This document shows, one piece after another, positions 43,092-51,798 of a stretch of DNA of 64,000 bases. How positions within the stretch are numbered: the first letter of the stretch is position 1; the number at the start of each line of letters is the position of its first letter. The position numbers and the translations under genes are program-made. Source of the DNA: Caballeronia peredens (GTDB lineage: Bacteria > Pseudomonadota > Gammaproteobacteria > Burkholderiales > Burkholderiaceae); contig FCOH02000014.1 in assembly GCA_001544595.2 (NCBI GenBank), positions 62,001 to 126,000 on the forward strand, read 5' to 3'. The notes under the pieces were generated by a model. The model was not told the origin of the DNA. It did not search any database and worked only from the letters and a program-made list of their open reading frames with translations.

Positions 43092-44507
43092 CTACCCGCG
43101 CCCTCGCAACAACTCTCCCAGTGTCTTCATCGCGTCCTCGATCTGTGCCGACCACGGATGCCCGAAGTTGACCCGCACATAATTCCCATAAGCATGCCGC
43201 GCGGAAAAAATCGGCCCCGGCGTCACGTTGATGCCGTGCCCGAGCGCCTCCCGATGCAGTTGCATCGCATCGATATGCCCGGCCAGCCTGAGCCACAAGA
43301 AGTATCCGCCGTCCGGCCGCACGAACGAAACGTCCTCCGGCAGCCAGCGCGCAATGGCCGTTTCCATCGCGTCGCGTTGTGTGAGCAGGGCGCCGCGCAG
43401 CTTGCGCAGATGTTTGTCGAAGCCGCCGTGCTGAAGATAATCCGCGATGCCTGCCTGAATCGGGATGCTGGTCGAGATCGTCGTCATCAGCTTGAGGCGG
43501 CGCACGTCGCCGGCGAAGCGGCCCGCCGCGACCCAGCCGAGCCGGTAGCCCGGCGCGAGCGTCTTCGACAGCGACGCGCAATGCATCACGAGCCCCTTCG
43601 TATCGAAGGCTTTGGCAGGCGGCGGACGGTCCTGCGCGAAATGCAGTTCGCCGTAGACATCGTCTTCGATGAGCGGAACCTCGTGTTTCGCCAGCAATTC
43701 GACGAGCGCGCGCTTCTTCTCGACGACAAGCGTCGCGCCGGTCGGGTTCTGGAAGTTCGTCATGAACCAGCACGCGCGCACCGGATGCTTGTCGAGCGCT
43801 TCGGCGAGCACATCGAGATCGAGACCGTCGCGCGGATCGACGGGAATCTCGATCGCGCGCAAGCCGAGATGTTCGACGGCCTGCAACGCGGCGTAAAAAC
43901 ACGGCGATTCGATCGCGACGATATCGCCCGGCTTCGTCACGGCCATGAGACTGAGCGTGAGCGCCTCCATTGCGCCGTTCGTGACGATGAGTTCCTCCAC
44001 CGGCTGCGCGATGCCCATGCCGATGTAGCGCAGCGCAATCTGCCGCCGCAGCGCTTCGTTGCCGGGCGGCATGTCGACGACCGTGCTCCACGGATCGAGC
44101 ATGCGCGTCGCGTGCGCGAGCGACTTCGCGAGACGCGCCAACGGAAACAGTTTCGGCGACGGAAACGCGGAACCGAGCGGCGCGACGTCCGGACGCTTGA
44201 CCGCATCGAGCACGGAAAAGACAAGGCTGCTCACGTCGATGGGCGCGGGGTCGGCGAGCGGGGCGGGCTCGACGCCAGGTGCTTGCGTCGCGAGTGTCGC
44301 GCCCGGCGCGACGTAATAGCCGGAACGCTCGCGCGCGCGGATCAGCCCCCATTCCTCGAGCAGGTAATAAGCGCGGAAAACCGTCGACTGGCCGACGCCG
44401 TATTGCGTCGTCAGATGCCGCACCGACGGCAGACGCGTGCCGACGGGCAGCCTGCCCGCGCGAATCTCGGCGGCCATCGTGTCGGCAAGGGCTTGGTAGC
44501 GCTTCAT
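43092..44507 (-). CDS. MocR-type regulator, YdcR-like
   Basis: A 471-residue GntR/aminotransferase chimera. The winged helix is at about 1-70 (KRYQALADTMAAEIRAGRLP, VRHLTTQYGVGQSTVFRAYY); the aminotransferase-like domain has the PLP-lysine in HCASLSKTLAPGYRLGWVAA and the TNFQNPTG and EDDVYGEL motifs. It resembles the MocR at 21809 in the DVSSLVFSVLDAV linker and the MPPGNEALRRQIALRY segment, suggesting paralogues. It reads toward the SOS helicase gene on the same strand but 118 bases separate them, with no evidence of cotranscription. Target unknown. Confidence 0.88.
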   Translation of the reverse strand: MKRYQALADTMAAEIRAGRLPVGTRLPSVRHLTTQYGVGQSTVFRAYYLLEEWGLIRARERSGYYVAPGATLATQAPGVEPAPLADPAPIDVSSLVFSVLDAVKRPDVAPLGSAFPSPKLFPLARLAKSLAHATRMLDPWSTVVDMPPGNEALRRQIALRYIGMGIAQPVEELIVTNGAMEALTLSLMAVTKPGDIVAIESPCFYAALQAVEHLGLRAIEIPVDPRDGLDLDVLAEALDKHPVRACWFMTNFQNPTGATLVVEKKRALVELLAKHEVPLIEDDVYGELHFAQDRPPPAKAFDTKGLVMHCASLSKTLAPGYRLGWVAAGRFAGDVRRLKLMTTISTSIPIQAGIADYLQHGGFDKHLRKLRGALLTQRDAMETAIARWLPEDVSFVRPDGGYFLWLRLAGHIDAMQLHREALGHGINVTPGPIFSARHAYGNYVRVNFGHPWSAQIEDAMKTLGELLRGRG

Positions 44508-44679
44508 CGCGTGAGGTGAATGAAAGACCGCGCACGGCTGCGCGCGGCGCGAAATTGTCTCACACGCTTTTCATCGCGGCGGATGGGGGCGCAGGGAATA
44601 TCGACGTGCCGCCGCGCGTTTAATGAGCAAGCGGCTTAATCGCCGCGTGTGGTTCGACCGTTCCTTTCGGAGGTATTTC

Positions 44680-44808
44680 ATGAAGCTCGCCAGAATCGCT
44701 ACAGTCACGCTCGCCCTGCTCGCCGGTCTGCTCGCTGGATGCCAGACCGACGGCGGCACGCAGTCGTCGGGCTCGACCTCGAGCAGCGGCAGCAGCGGCG
44801 GATATTGA
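44680..44808 (+). CDS. Very small lipoprotein
   Basis: A 42-residue lipoprotein. TTTCGGAGG precedes ATG 44680. The signal peptide (MKLARIATVTLALLAGLLAG) ends in a lipobox LLAGC, with the lipidated cysteine at residue 21; what remains is a Gly/Ser-rich tail (GGTQSSGSTSSSGSSGGY). Entericidin-like or simple surface lipoproteins have this form. An in-frame start at 44623 would add a basic, signal-spoiling extension. Its stop overlaps the likely TTG start of the next gene. Confidence 0.72.
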   Translation: MKLARIATVTLALLAGLLAGCQTDGGTQSSGSTSSSGSSGGY

Positions 44809-46397
44809 CCCGCGTCACGTCCACCGGCGACGACGCCACGCCGCTGCCGCCGGGCCTTTCCGCGGCGGCGTTCGACGCGGCGCTCGCGGCTTTTGCCGAT
44901 GCGCTCGGGCGCGACGCCGTTCTGCCGCCCGATCCCGCCGCCTATCTCGATCCGTTCGCCCCCGGCGATGCACGCGCGCACGCGCCGTCGGCCGTCGTGC
45001 TGCCGAAGGACGTCGACGGCGTGCGCGCGGCGCTTGACGTCGCCAATCGTCATCGCGTGCCGCTGTGGAGCGTCTCCACCGGCCGCAACTTCGCTTACGG
45101 CGGCGCGGCGCCACGCTTGCGCGGCTCCGTCGTGCTCGACCTGCGGCGCATGAATCGCATCATCGAGATCGACGAAACGCAGGGCTATGCGCTCGTCGAA
45201 CCGGGTGTGACTTATTACGATCTGCATCGCGCGCTCGGCACGCCGCGCCGCTTCTGGGTCGATCCGCCCGCGGCGGGCTGGGGCAGCGTGGTCGGCAACA
45301 CGCTCGAACGCGGCTACGGCACGACGCCCTTCGGCGATCACGCGGCGAATCAGTGCGGCATGGAAGTGGTGCTCGCCAACGGCGATGTCGTGCGCACCGG
45401 CATGGGCGCGATGTCCGCGAGCCGCGAGTGGCAAGTGTTCAAAGGCGGCTTCGGGCCGTCGTATGACGGCATGTTCATGCAGTCGAACTTCGGCGTCGTC
45501 ACGAAGCTCGGCATCTGGCTGATGCCCGCGCCCGAAGGCTACATGATCTGTCGATACGCGTTCGCGCGCGAGGACGATCTCGAACGCATCGTCGATACGC
45601 TGCGGCCGCTCAGAATGGACGGCACGATTCAGAGCAACGCGGTGATCGAAAGCGCGGTGCGCTGGGCGGCGGGCGTGTCGACGCGCAAGCAATGGTACGA
45701 CGGCGACGGCGCCATGCCCGACGCCGCCATCGACGCGATGGCGCGCAAGATCGGCATCGGCCGCTGGAACCTGCGCTTTTGTCTCTATGGACCGCCGTCG
45801 CTCGTGAAGGCGCGGCGCGACATCGTGCACGCGCGCTTTGCCGGAATCGCGGGCGCGACGCTGTTCGAAATGCCGTATCGCGATGCGTCGGTGGAACCGG
45901 TGGGCGGCGGCGATCGCGCGCAGGTCGGCATTCCGGGGCTCGAAGCGTTCAATCTGCTCAACTGGCGCGGCGGTTCGGGCGCGCATGTGGATTTCTCGCC
46001 GGTCTGTCCGCCGCTCGGCCGCGCGGCCGCGCAGCAGGTCCGCTTGGTGCGCGAGCGCGCCGCGCAATTCGGCTTCGACTATTACGGCGGTTTCACGGCG
46101 GGCGAACGCGCGATGCATCACATCTTCGCGGCGATCTTCGACCACGACGATCCGCAGCAGGCGCGCGACGCCGGCGCGCTGATCGAAACGCTGATCCGTG
46201 ATGCAGGCGCGGCGGGTTACGGGCAATACCGGACGCATCTGGCGTTCATGGACCTCGCCGCCGCACAGTACGATTTCAACGATCACGCGCTGATGCGGCT
46301 TTCGAACACCATCAAGTCCGCGCTCGATCCGAACGGCGTGCTGTCGCCGGGCAAGCAGGGCATCTGGCCCAGGCAATTCGACGGGGAACGGCGATGA
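44805..46397 (+). CDS. VAO-family flavoprotein, 4-cresol-dehydrogenase-like
   Basis: A 530-residue FAD-binding oxidoreductase of the vanillyl-alcohol-oxidase family. The FAD-binding half shows WSVSTGRNFAYGGAAPRLRG, LVEPGVTYYDLHRAL and VDPPAAGWGSVVGNTLERGYG, and the cap includes QSNFGVVTKLGIWLMPAPEG; these match the flavoprotein subunit of 4-cresol methylhydroxylase. It would oxidise a 4-hydroxybenzyl-type substrate. No cytochrome c subunit gene is adjacent, so it may use oxygen or another carrier. TTG 44805 overlaps the lipoprotein stop; the ORF opens further upstream without gene-like sequence. A Tat-type small gene overlaps its stop (ATGA). Confidence 0.83.
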   Translation: MTRVTSTGDDATPLPPGLSAAAFDAALAAFADALGRDAVLPPDPAAYLDPFAPGDARAHAPSAVVLPKDVDGVRAALDVANRHRVPLWSVSTGRNFAYGGAAPRLRGSVVLDLRRMNRIIEIDETQGYALVEPGVTYYDLHRALGTPRRFWVDPPAAGWGSVVGNTLERGYGTTPFGDHAANQCGMEVVLANGDVVRTGMGAMSASREWQVFKGGFGPSYDGMFMQSNFGVVTKLGIWLMPAPEGYMICRYAFAREDDLERIVDTLRPLRMDGTIQSNAVIESAVRWAAGVSTRKQWYDGDGAMPDAAIDAMARKIGIGRWNLRFCLYGPPSLVKARRDIVHARFAGIAGATLFEMPYRDASVEPVGGGDRAQVGIPGLEAFNLLNWRGGSGAHVDFSPVCPPLGRAAAQQVRLVRERAAQFGFDYYGGFTAGERAMHHIFAAIFDHDDPQQARDAGALIETLIRDAGAAGYGQYRTHLAFMDLAAAQYDFNDHALMRLSNTIKSALDPNGVLSPGKQGIWPRQFDGERR

Positions 46398-46756
46398 ACC
46401 TGTCGCGGCGTGCGTTTCTGATCGCGACGGGCGCGTCAGGCCTGTCGTGGCCCGCGTTCGGCGCAGCCTTCCAGACGCCGCGGACGTGGGTCATCGACGA
46501 AGATCTTCCGCAAAGCCGCGTGCTGATTTCGCGCGTGAGCCTGACGAACGCGCGGGTCGTTTCCCTGTCCGGCGATGCGGGCTGGCTCTGGTTCGAGCGA
46601 TTGTCGTTCGAGGCGGCATCGGCGTCGCGAGGCCTGAGCGGCGTGACGCGCGGCGCCGATGCTTTCGTGCTGACGCAACTGGGCGCGGGCATCGGCTTGC
46701 GCGCGACGCAGCGCCGGCTCGACGCACACACGGTGCTCTGGACGCTGGAACGCTAG
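46394..46756 (+). CDS. Small exported protein with Tat-like signal
   Basis: A 120-residue protein whose ATG overlaps the stop of the flavoprotein gene. The N-terminus MNLSRRAFLIATGASGLSWP has the twin-arginine SRRAFL pattern, with likely cleavage near residue 25. The mature part is Ser/Ala-rich with no recognisable domain. Overlapping start suggests coexpression with the cresol-dehydrogenase-like gene, perhaps as a periplasmic accessory; that is inference. Confidence 0.7.
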   Translation: MNLSRRAFLIATGASGLSWPAFGAAFQTPRTWVIDEDLPQSRVLISRVSLTNARVVSLSGDAGWLWFERLSFEAASASRGLSGVTRGADAFVLTQLGAGIGLRATQRRLDAHTVLWTLER

Positions 46757-46825
46757 AATGGCGCGATTCCCCGCGTTTTCGCGCGGTTTTCGCGTTTCCC
46801 ACTCTCGCCGCACCCGGCCCGAACG

Positions 46826-47194
46826 ATGGACGCCAAGCACACACGCACGATCACCGACTGGCACGCCCACGTCTACTTCGACGCCGAAAGCCGCGACGCT
46901 GCCTGGCACTTGCGGATCGTGATCGAGCACCGCTTCGCGGATCTGCTGCAAGGCGGCGCGTTGCGGCTCGGCCGCTTCCACGAACGGCCGGTCGGACCGC
47001 ATCCGATGTGGTCGTTTCAACTGGGTTTCGGCGGCGAACTACTTGCGCCGATGCTCGAATGGCTGACGCTCAATCACGGCGCGCTCGATGTCTTCATGCA
47101 CCCGAACACCGGTGACGCATTGCGCGATCATCGCGATTCGGCGGTGTGGATCGGCCGCTCGTATGAGTTGTCACTGAAGACGCTGGGCGGCTGA
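46826..47194 (+). CDS. DOPA 4,5-dioxygenase-family protein
   Basis: A 122-residue protein of the Dopa_DODA family. Motifs DWHAHVYFD (residues 11-19), PHPMWSFQLGF and MHPNTGDALRDH are characteristic. Plant and fungal relatives cleave L-DOPA; bacterial relatives are poorly characterised, so activity is uncertain. Length is typical for the bacterial form. It has a weak ribosome-binding site. It lies 70 bases after the Tat gene and before a terminator shared with the phasin gene. Confidence 0.8.
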   Translation: MDAKHTRTITDWHAHVYFDAESRDAAWHLRIVIEHRFADLLQGGALRLGRFHERPVGPHPMWSFQLGFGGELLAPMLEWLTLNHGALDVFMHPNTGDALRDHRDSAVWIGRSYELSLKTLGG

Positions 47195-47220
47195 ATCGTG
47201 TGCAACGGCGCATAAAAAAA

Positions 47221-47237
47221 GGCGGAACGCGTCCGCC
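47221..47237. terminator. Bidirectional terminator between DODA-like and phasin genes
   Basis: GGCGGA-ACGCG-TCCGCC forms a 6-bp stem flanked by a run of seven A on the left and CTTTTCGC on the right, so a U-tract follows on both strands. It lies between convergent genes. Confidence 0.72.
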
Positions 47238-47261
47238 TTTTCGCTTCTTCAAACCGCAAAC

Positions 47262-47828
47262 TTACTTCTTCGCGCTGGCCGTTTTCGGCGACACGGCGCG
47301 CACGGCCGTGCTGGTTGCGACCGTGGCGTCGTTCTGCGCGGCCTCGACCACCTGACGCGCAGCCTTCTTCGCCGCTTCGTACGCCGAGTTGGCGGATTCC
47401 GTCGCGGCGTCGATGGCGGTTTTCCACGCGCTCACGACGGCTTCGCTGCCGGCGGGCGCGCTGCTCGCCAGGCTGTTGACGAACGCCTGCACATTACGCT
47501 GCGATTTTTCGATCTGATCCTGCGCCGCTTCGAGGTAACCGCCGCGCACGCCCGCGGCGATCTCGTACACGTTCGTCCAGTACGCCTGCACGCGCTGCGC
47601 GCTGCTTTGCAGATGCTGGTTCTGGAGCGCGAAGAATTCCTGCGGATCGCGCACGGACAGCGACCTGGCGACGAGTGCCTGATGCTCGTCGAGCGCCGTC
47701 CGGACGGTGCGCACGTTGAGATCGACCAGTTTCTCGAAGCTCGAGACAGTTTGTGTGGCGAGACCGAAGGTCGTGTCGACACCCGCCTTTTGCGAAGCAA
47801 TTACATTTTCCGGCGCAAGACTGCTCAT
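47262..47828 (-). CDS. Phasin-family protein
   Basis: A 188-residue phasin, coating polyhydroxyalkanoate granules. The helical core (TQTVSSFEKLVDLNVRTVRT, DPQEFFALQNQHLQSSAQRV) is typical, and the C-terminal half is Ala-rich, as in PhaP. GGAG lies six bases before ATG 47828, which I prefer to one four codons upstream. A -35/-10 pair (47941-47968) lies upstream. It implies the strain makes PHA, although no phaC is in this window. Confidence 0.87.
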   Translation of the reverse strand: MSSLAPENVIASQKAGVDTTFGLATQTVSSFEKLVDLNVRTVRTALDEHQALVARSLSVRDPQEFFALQNQHLQSSAQRVQAYWTNVYEIAAGVRGGYLEAAQDQIEKSQRNVQAFVNSLASSAPAGSEAVVSAWKTAIDAATESANSAYEAAKKAARQVVEAAQNDATVATSTAVRAVSPKTASAKK

Positions 47829-48386
47829 GCTCGACTCCATATGGAAGTTGCCAATTGATTACCCGATGAGTTTGTGCAGTGCAGCGAACGAACCATTCTA
47901 AAGGAAGCGCGTGATGTGTCAATTACGTTTTCCCCGCTTGACTTTAAACCATGCAGCTAATTGGTCAAAATAATGGCGTGCAGTCAGTAAATAAGCAGGC
48001 TTATTAAAACGCCGGCGCTTTGATCACACATCACATAATCCTCGCGGCAATCAGTTTGATGCGAGCAATGTTTCAGCAGATGTAAGAATGCTCACAGCAT
48101 AAGGTACGAACGGACGTTCATTGATGCCGTTCGGTGGCCGGTGAATGGGCGTTTGCGCGTAAACACCTAAGCCAAAACTGACCGAATGCGTTGTTTCCCC
48201 ACTTGACGCATTGATGCGCCAATTGAAAGAATCTCGCACTGCAACACGCGCCGAGGCGGGTAATACGGGGTAACGTTTGAAGGGCATTTTCTGTCACTGC
48301 CCCGTCATCGTGAATGCGTACGATCCACATCGCGCGAATTAGCCGGCGCTGAACGGCATAAATATAAATCGAGAGAATTGAAGAAA
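47829..48386. other. AT-richer intergenic region upstream of phasin and XRE genes
   Basis: About 560 bases, less GC-rich than the flanks. It holds the likely phasin promoter and the leader of the XRE regulator. Small open frames here lack ribosome-binding sites and family-like sequence. Confidence 0.5.
47941..47968 (-). promoter_or_regulatory. Putative phasin promoter
   Basis: On the minus strand TTGACC (47968-47963) and TAAAGT (47946-47941) are separated by 16 bases and read as -35 and -10 elements, about 115 bases upstream of the phasin start. Confidence 0.4.
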
Positions 48387-48671
48387 ATGGGGCGACATTC
48401 CCAAACCCTTGGACACCTTGAACGTAGTCACGACGACAACGCTCTGCGGCGCGCAATTGCCGCACGACTCGACCGCGCTCTGCAAAAAGCAAACGTGAGT
48501 TCCGCAAAGGCCGCCGGCTGGCTCGACGTAAGCGAGCACGACGTGCAGTTCTGGCGCCGCGGCATCACGGTTCCGCCGCTTGCCGCATTCAACCGTATCG
48601 CCAAAGCGCTCGACCTCGACGTGCACTGGCTCTGTACGGGCCAGGCGCAGCACGCGGCGACCGTCAACTGA
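48387..48671 (+). CDS. Small XRE-type (Cro/CI) helix-turn-helix protein
   Basis: A 94-residue regulator of the lambda-repressor type. The helix-turn-helix is in AIAARLDRALQKANVSSAKA and AGWLDVSEHDVQFWRRG, followed by IAKALDLDVHWL. ATG 48387 has AAGAA before it. It has no effector domain, so it is a stand-alone DNA-binding protein. No toxin gene or prophage is adjacent, so its target is unknown. Confidence 0.75.
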   Translation: MGRHSQTLGHLERSHDDNALRRAIAARLDRALQKANVSSAKAAGWLDVSEHDVQFWRRGITVPPLAAFNRIAKALDLDVHWLCTGQAQHAATVN

Positions 48672-48680
48672 GGCGCGCGC

Positions 48681-49610
48681 TCAGTCCCGCGTGTTAGGCG
48701 CCTGGCGGCCGTGCAGGAGCACCGTGCCGATGCCGCTCGCCGCGATCACGCACATGCCGATCGCCATCCATGTGTCCGGCGCCTGACCGAACAGCAGCCA
48801 GCTGAATAGCGACGCGAACGCCAACTGTCCATACGAGAAAGGCGTGAGCAAGGAAAGCGGCGCGCGCCGCAACGCTTGCAGCATCAGCAGTTGACCGCCG
48901 GTTGCCATGGTCGCCATGAACGCGACGAGCAGCCAGTTCACGGCCTTCACGTTCGCGATCGCCGGCAGGGTTTCCGCCTGATCCATCCAGACGAGCACGC
49001 ACAGGACGATCGTTGCGACGAGCGCGGTCAGAAAGTTCGTGGTGATCGCATCGTCGACGCGCGACAGATGGCTCGACACGACCTGGAAGCACGCGAAAGT
49101 GGTTGCCGCGGCGATCGGGTAGACGACCGTCCAGCTGAACTGGCTGCCGCCCGGGCGCACGACGAGCAGCATGCCGATGAAACCCATGACGACCATCGCC
49201 CATTTGCTGCGGGGGACGTCGTCTTTCAGCACGAGCGCGGCGAGCAGCGTGGAGATCAGCGGCGCGAGCATCGCAAGCGACGTGGTGACCGGCAGCGGCA
49301 GATGCCGCAGGCCCGCGAACGTGCAGGCCGAATTCGTGAGCAAGAGCACCGCGCGCACGATCTGCAGCTTCACGCTGTCCGTGCGGAACAGGCCGAACGC
49401 GCCGCGCCGCACTTGCCACACGCCCAGCACGATCATCTGGAACAGGTAGCGCACCCAGAGCAGCGCCAGCAGGGGAACCGCCGCGCCGATCACCTTGACC
49501 GTCGAATCGCTTGCCGCGAACGTGGCTGTGGTCAGAATCATGATGGCGATGCCAGCGCCGGTGTTATCGGTACCAATGCGGTATTGCGTCTTGCCCTCTA
49601 GGCTTGCCAT
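48681..49610 (-). CDS. DMT-family (EamA) membrane transporter
   Basis: A 309-residue permease with ten predicted transmembrane helices in two EamA repeats (VPLLALLWVRYLFQMIVLG, TSLAMLAPLISTLLAALVL, WTVVYPIAAATTFACFQVV, FSYGQLAFASLFSWLLFG). The family exports amino acids and small metabolites. ATG 49610 gives a standard start; an upstream extension in the open frame is Arg-rich and unlike the family. Substrate unknown. It is convergent with the XRE gene with only nine bases between stops. Confidence 0.85.
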   Translation of the reverse strand: MASLEGKTQYRIGTDNTGAGIAIMILTTATFAASDSTVKVIGAAVPLLALLWVRYLFQMIVLGVWQVRRGAFGLFRTDSVKLQIVRAVLLLTNSACTFAGLRHLPLPVTTSLAMLAPLISTLLAALVLKDDVPRSKWAMVVMGFIGMLLVVRPGGSQFSWTVVYPIAAATTFACFQVVSSHLSRVDDAITTNFLTALVATIVLCVLVWMDQAETLPAIANVKAVNWLLVAFMATMATGGQLLMLQALRRAPLSLLTPFSYGQLAFASLFSWLLFGQAPDTWMAIGMCVIAASGIGTVLLHGRQAPNTRD

Positions 49611-49963
49611 CGTGTTTCCGTGGGTTCGCCGCCGACGACGGCAACGCGTCCGTTCCCGACGCGCGTGACTGACGATATGGGTGGAGACGGCTTTTTTAGG
49701 CCGGTGCTTCAATTCTCCGGACATCGGCTGGCGATGGCAAGGCAGCAGTAAACTTCTTTGCGTTCGTGTTGTGCTTCGGTCACTTCGATGGAAATGAACT
49801 AGACGGTTCGTCCAATTTGACGTGAACGAGATACTTCTTTGCAGCGCGCGCGTCGCACGTCTGCATGTTTTCAGGTCAGAATTGTTTCACGACAAACCTT
49901 TGCCATCGCCACTTCGCCGCCTACACTTAATGTAGTTTCTCAACTGCTTCGAAGGAGGCGACG
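49611..49963. other. Intergenic region upstream of a small gene
   Basis: About 350 bases without a supported gene. Near the end, TTTGCC (49899-49904) and TACACT (49922-49927) are spaced 17 bases and may be the promoter of the next gene. The -10 lies in a short inverted repeat (CTACA-CTTAA-TGTAG). Confidence 0.4.
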
Positions 49964-50164
49964 ATGAGAACGAGGACACGCGAAGTCGTGCGCATGCTCG
50001 CGGCATTCCGGCATTCGGCGCATTGCCGCCGCTTGCGAGCAGCCGCGGCGGCTCAGGCTGCGCGCGATCTGGCGAACGAGGAGGCCGACGACGAACCTCA
50101 GGACGACGACGAGTTCACCGCGACGTCCGCCGCCGAAGCCCGCTCGCGTTCGGGCATGCATTGA
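49964..50164 (+). CDS. Small basic/acidic hypothetical protein
   Basis: A 66-residue protein with a strong GAAGGAGG site before ATG 49964. The N-terminal half is Arg/Ala-rich (RTRTREVVRMLAAFRHSAHC) and the C-terminal half Glu/Asp-rich (NEEADDEPQDDDE), so charge is asymmetric. No known domain. The ribosome-binding site and codon pattern make it a plausible real gene. Confidence 0.5.
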   Translation: MRTRTREVVRMLAAFRHSAHCRRLRAAAAAQAARDLANEEADDEPQDDDEFTATSAAEARSRSGMH

Positions 50165-50191
50165 CGCCCATCGGGGCGAGGGCGAGCGCGT

Positions 50192-50626
50192 TCAGATGCG
50201 GGACGGATTCCTGAATGGCGAGAAGCGCCAGTGACCGCTCGCGTCCTTTACCGCAATCGCGCCATGTTCGTGCAGCATTTCACCGACGACGCCGGGCTTG
50301 ATGTCGTCGGTCATGCGGATGACAAGCAAGGTTCGCTGCTGCGTGGCGTCGTCGTCGGCCAGATCTGCTGCGGGCGGCGGCTCGCGCAGCGGTTCGTTCG
50401 GCACGAAGCGGTTGCGCGCAATCACGCCCTGATGCTCGCCGTGCGCGACATATTCCGCGTCGTCCTCGTCGTGAACGGGCGGCGGCAGCGCATCGATGTC
50501 GACCTCGCCGCGTCCCGCCCGGTACAGATGCGCATCGTCGCGCCGCAGGCCCGCGAGCTGCAGCGCCCGCAACGCCTCGTGTCCGTCCCGATAGGAACTG
50601 AACACGCCAACTATGACCTGATTCAT
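50192..50626 (-). CDS. Stress-protein-like hypothetical protein
   Basis: A 144-residue protein. The N-terminal segment MNQVIVGVFSSYRDGHEALRAL resembles the general-stress-protein (YflT/17M) domain, here cited in part, and the C-terminal VIRMTDDIKPGVVGEMLHEHGAI fits the same pattern of two beta-alpha-beta halves. The middle is acidic and Pro-rich. ATG 50626 is used because it starts the conserved domain; the open frame extends upstream. No signal peptide. Role unknown, perhaps general stress response. Confidence 0.65.
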   Translation of the reverse strand: MNQVIVGVFSSYRDGHEALRALQLAGLRRDDAHLYRAGRGEVDIDALPPPVHDEDDAEYVAHGEHQGVIARNRFVPNEPLREPPPAADLADDDATQQRTLLVIRMTDDIKPGVVGEMLHEHGAIAVKDASGHWRFSPFRNPSRI

Positions 50627-50886
50627 CGTCGCCCTCCCTGGTTCGCTCGTGCTTCGCGAACCGCGCAACTGATGGCTGAATACGCGGTTGTCTTCCGGCT
50701 TATCCGCGCTGTTTTAATCTTCAGAAGAACAGCAGCAACACGCGTTCCCGCATGACGGTTCTGAAAGTTTTAATTTCAATCGGCTCGCGCTTTCACCGGG
50801 TTGCGACCCCAACGCCGATCACCTAAAGTGACGTAGCTTCTTTCCAAAATCCGCGCGTCACGCGCAGCCCTTCCGGCGAGGTTCGA

Positions 50887-51261
50887 ATGACTGCGAAAGC
50901 CTGCGCTTTGATGCTCATGCTTGTGGCAGGCTCGGCGACGGCGGCGCCGTGCTACAGCGATGGCGACGTCGTCACGCTCGAAGGCACGGCCACGCGACAG
51001 GCTCCGCACGAGGCGGACGCGGCGGCGAAGCCGGCATGGGTGCTCGCGTTGTCGAGCCCGGTGTGCGTGCTGAGCGCGAGCACCGGACAAGGCGCGCGAC
51101 AGCAGTCGACGATATCGGCGGTGCAGATCATCGACGCCACGCCGACCGAAAATGCGCGCATCCAGTTGACCGGCAAGCTCGTCACCGGCAATGTCAGCAG
51201 CTATTACGCCGTGCCCACTGCGATCTGGGTGCTCAAGGAACGCGTGCTGTCAGGGCAATAA
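50887..51261 (+). CDS. DUF4431-like exported protein
   Basis: A 124-residue protein with a signal peptide (MTAKACALMLMLVAGSATA, cleavage near residue 20) and two cysteines. The body DGDVVTLEGTATRQ, WVLALSSPVCVLS and ARIQLTGKLVTGNVSSYYAV matches the DUF4431 type, a small beta-barrel in the periplasm. Function unknown. It lies alone between small genes. Confidence 0.72.
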   Translation: MTAKACALMLMLVAGSATAAPCYSDGDVVTLEGTATRQAPHEADAAAKPAWVLALSSPVCVLSASTGQGARQQSTISAVQIIDATPTENARIQLTGKLVTGNVSSYYAVPTAIWVLKERVLSGQ

Positions 51262-51340
51262 AATTTGAAACGGCGGCGGTAATGGCGTTCAGCGCGCGCA
51301 TCGGTGCCGCGCCGGAACTTCGAACGACACATCGAAACGC

Positions 51341-51514
51341 TCAGGCCGCTTTCGCGTGCGCCTGATAACGCCAGAATTCGGCGACCACGAGATGCAGCGG
51401 TTGCTGATCGAGTTTGCGCTCCTCGGCGAAGCGAAGAATGGCGTCGAGTTGCTGGCCGGTGCAACGGAACGCCTGGCGGCGCGTCGCCGTCTGGTCTTTC
51501 TTGTGCGTGTTCAT
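51341..51514 (-). CDS. Small hypothetical protein
   Basis: A 57-residue cytoplasmic protein: MNTHKKDQTATRRQAFRCTG, then a helical segment (QQLDAILRFAEERKLDQQPL) and EFWRYQAHAKAA. AAGGA lies five bases before ATG 51514. No family recognised. The helical pattern is not a known DNA-binding motif. Confidence 0.5.
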   Translation of the reverse strand: MNTHKKDQTATRRQAFRCTGQQLDAILRFAEERKLDQQPLHLVVAEFWRYQAHAKAA

Positions 51515-51798
51515 GGCAATCCTTTTTCTAAGGACCTTCCCCCGACAGGGCAGGATCGTTCGACGGGGCGACCCGTACGCGCGCGCTGCCTTCTGCTTCG
51601 CATTAAGCCGTAGCGGCTTCGCCGCCACTGGCTGATAGCGCACATAGCCGCCAGGACGCTTTCCCTTTGCGCAATGCACGGGCCCGAGCGTGCGTGCACG
51701 CACATTGGCGCTCGACGCTGGAATAAACCTTACGGCCTTGTCGTTTAGCAGAAAGGAACCCGTACCGGATCGAGAGGCGGGTAGGAGGAGACGAAGCC

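Noticed and set aside
43051..44535. Longer minus-strand frame over the third MocR
   Set aside because: It is an out-of-frame shadow; the 43092-44507 frame matches the GntR/aminotransferase family.
48051..48287. Small minus-strand open frame upstream of the XRE gene
   Set aside because: No ribosome-binding site and no known domain.
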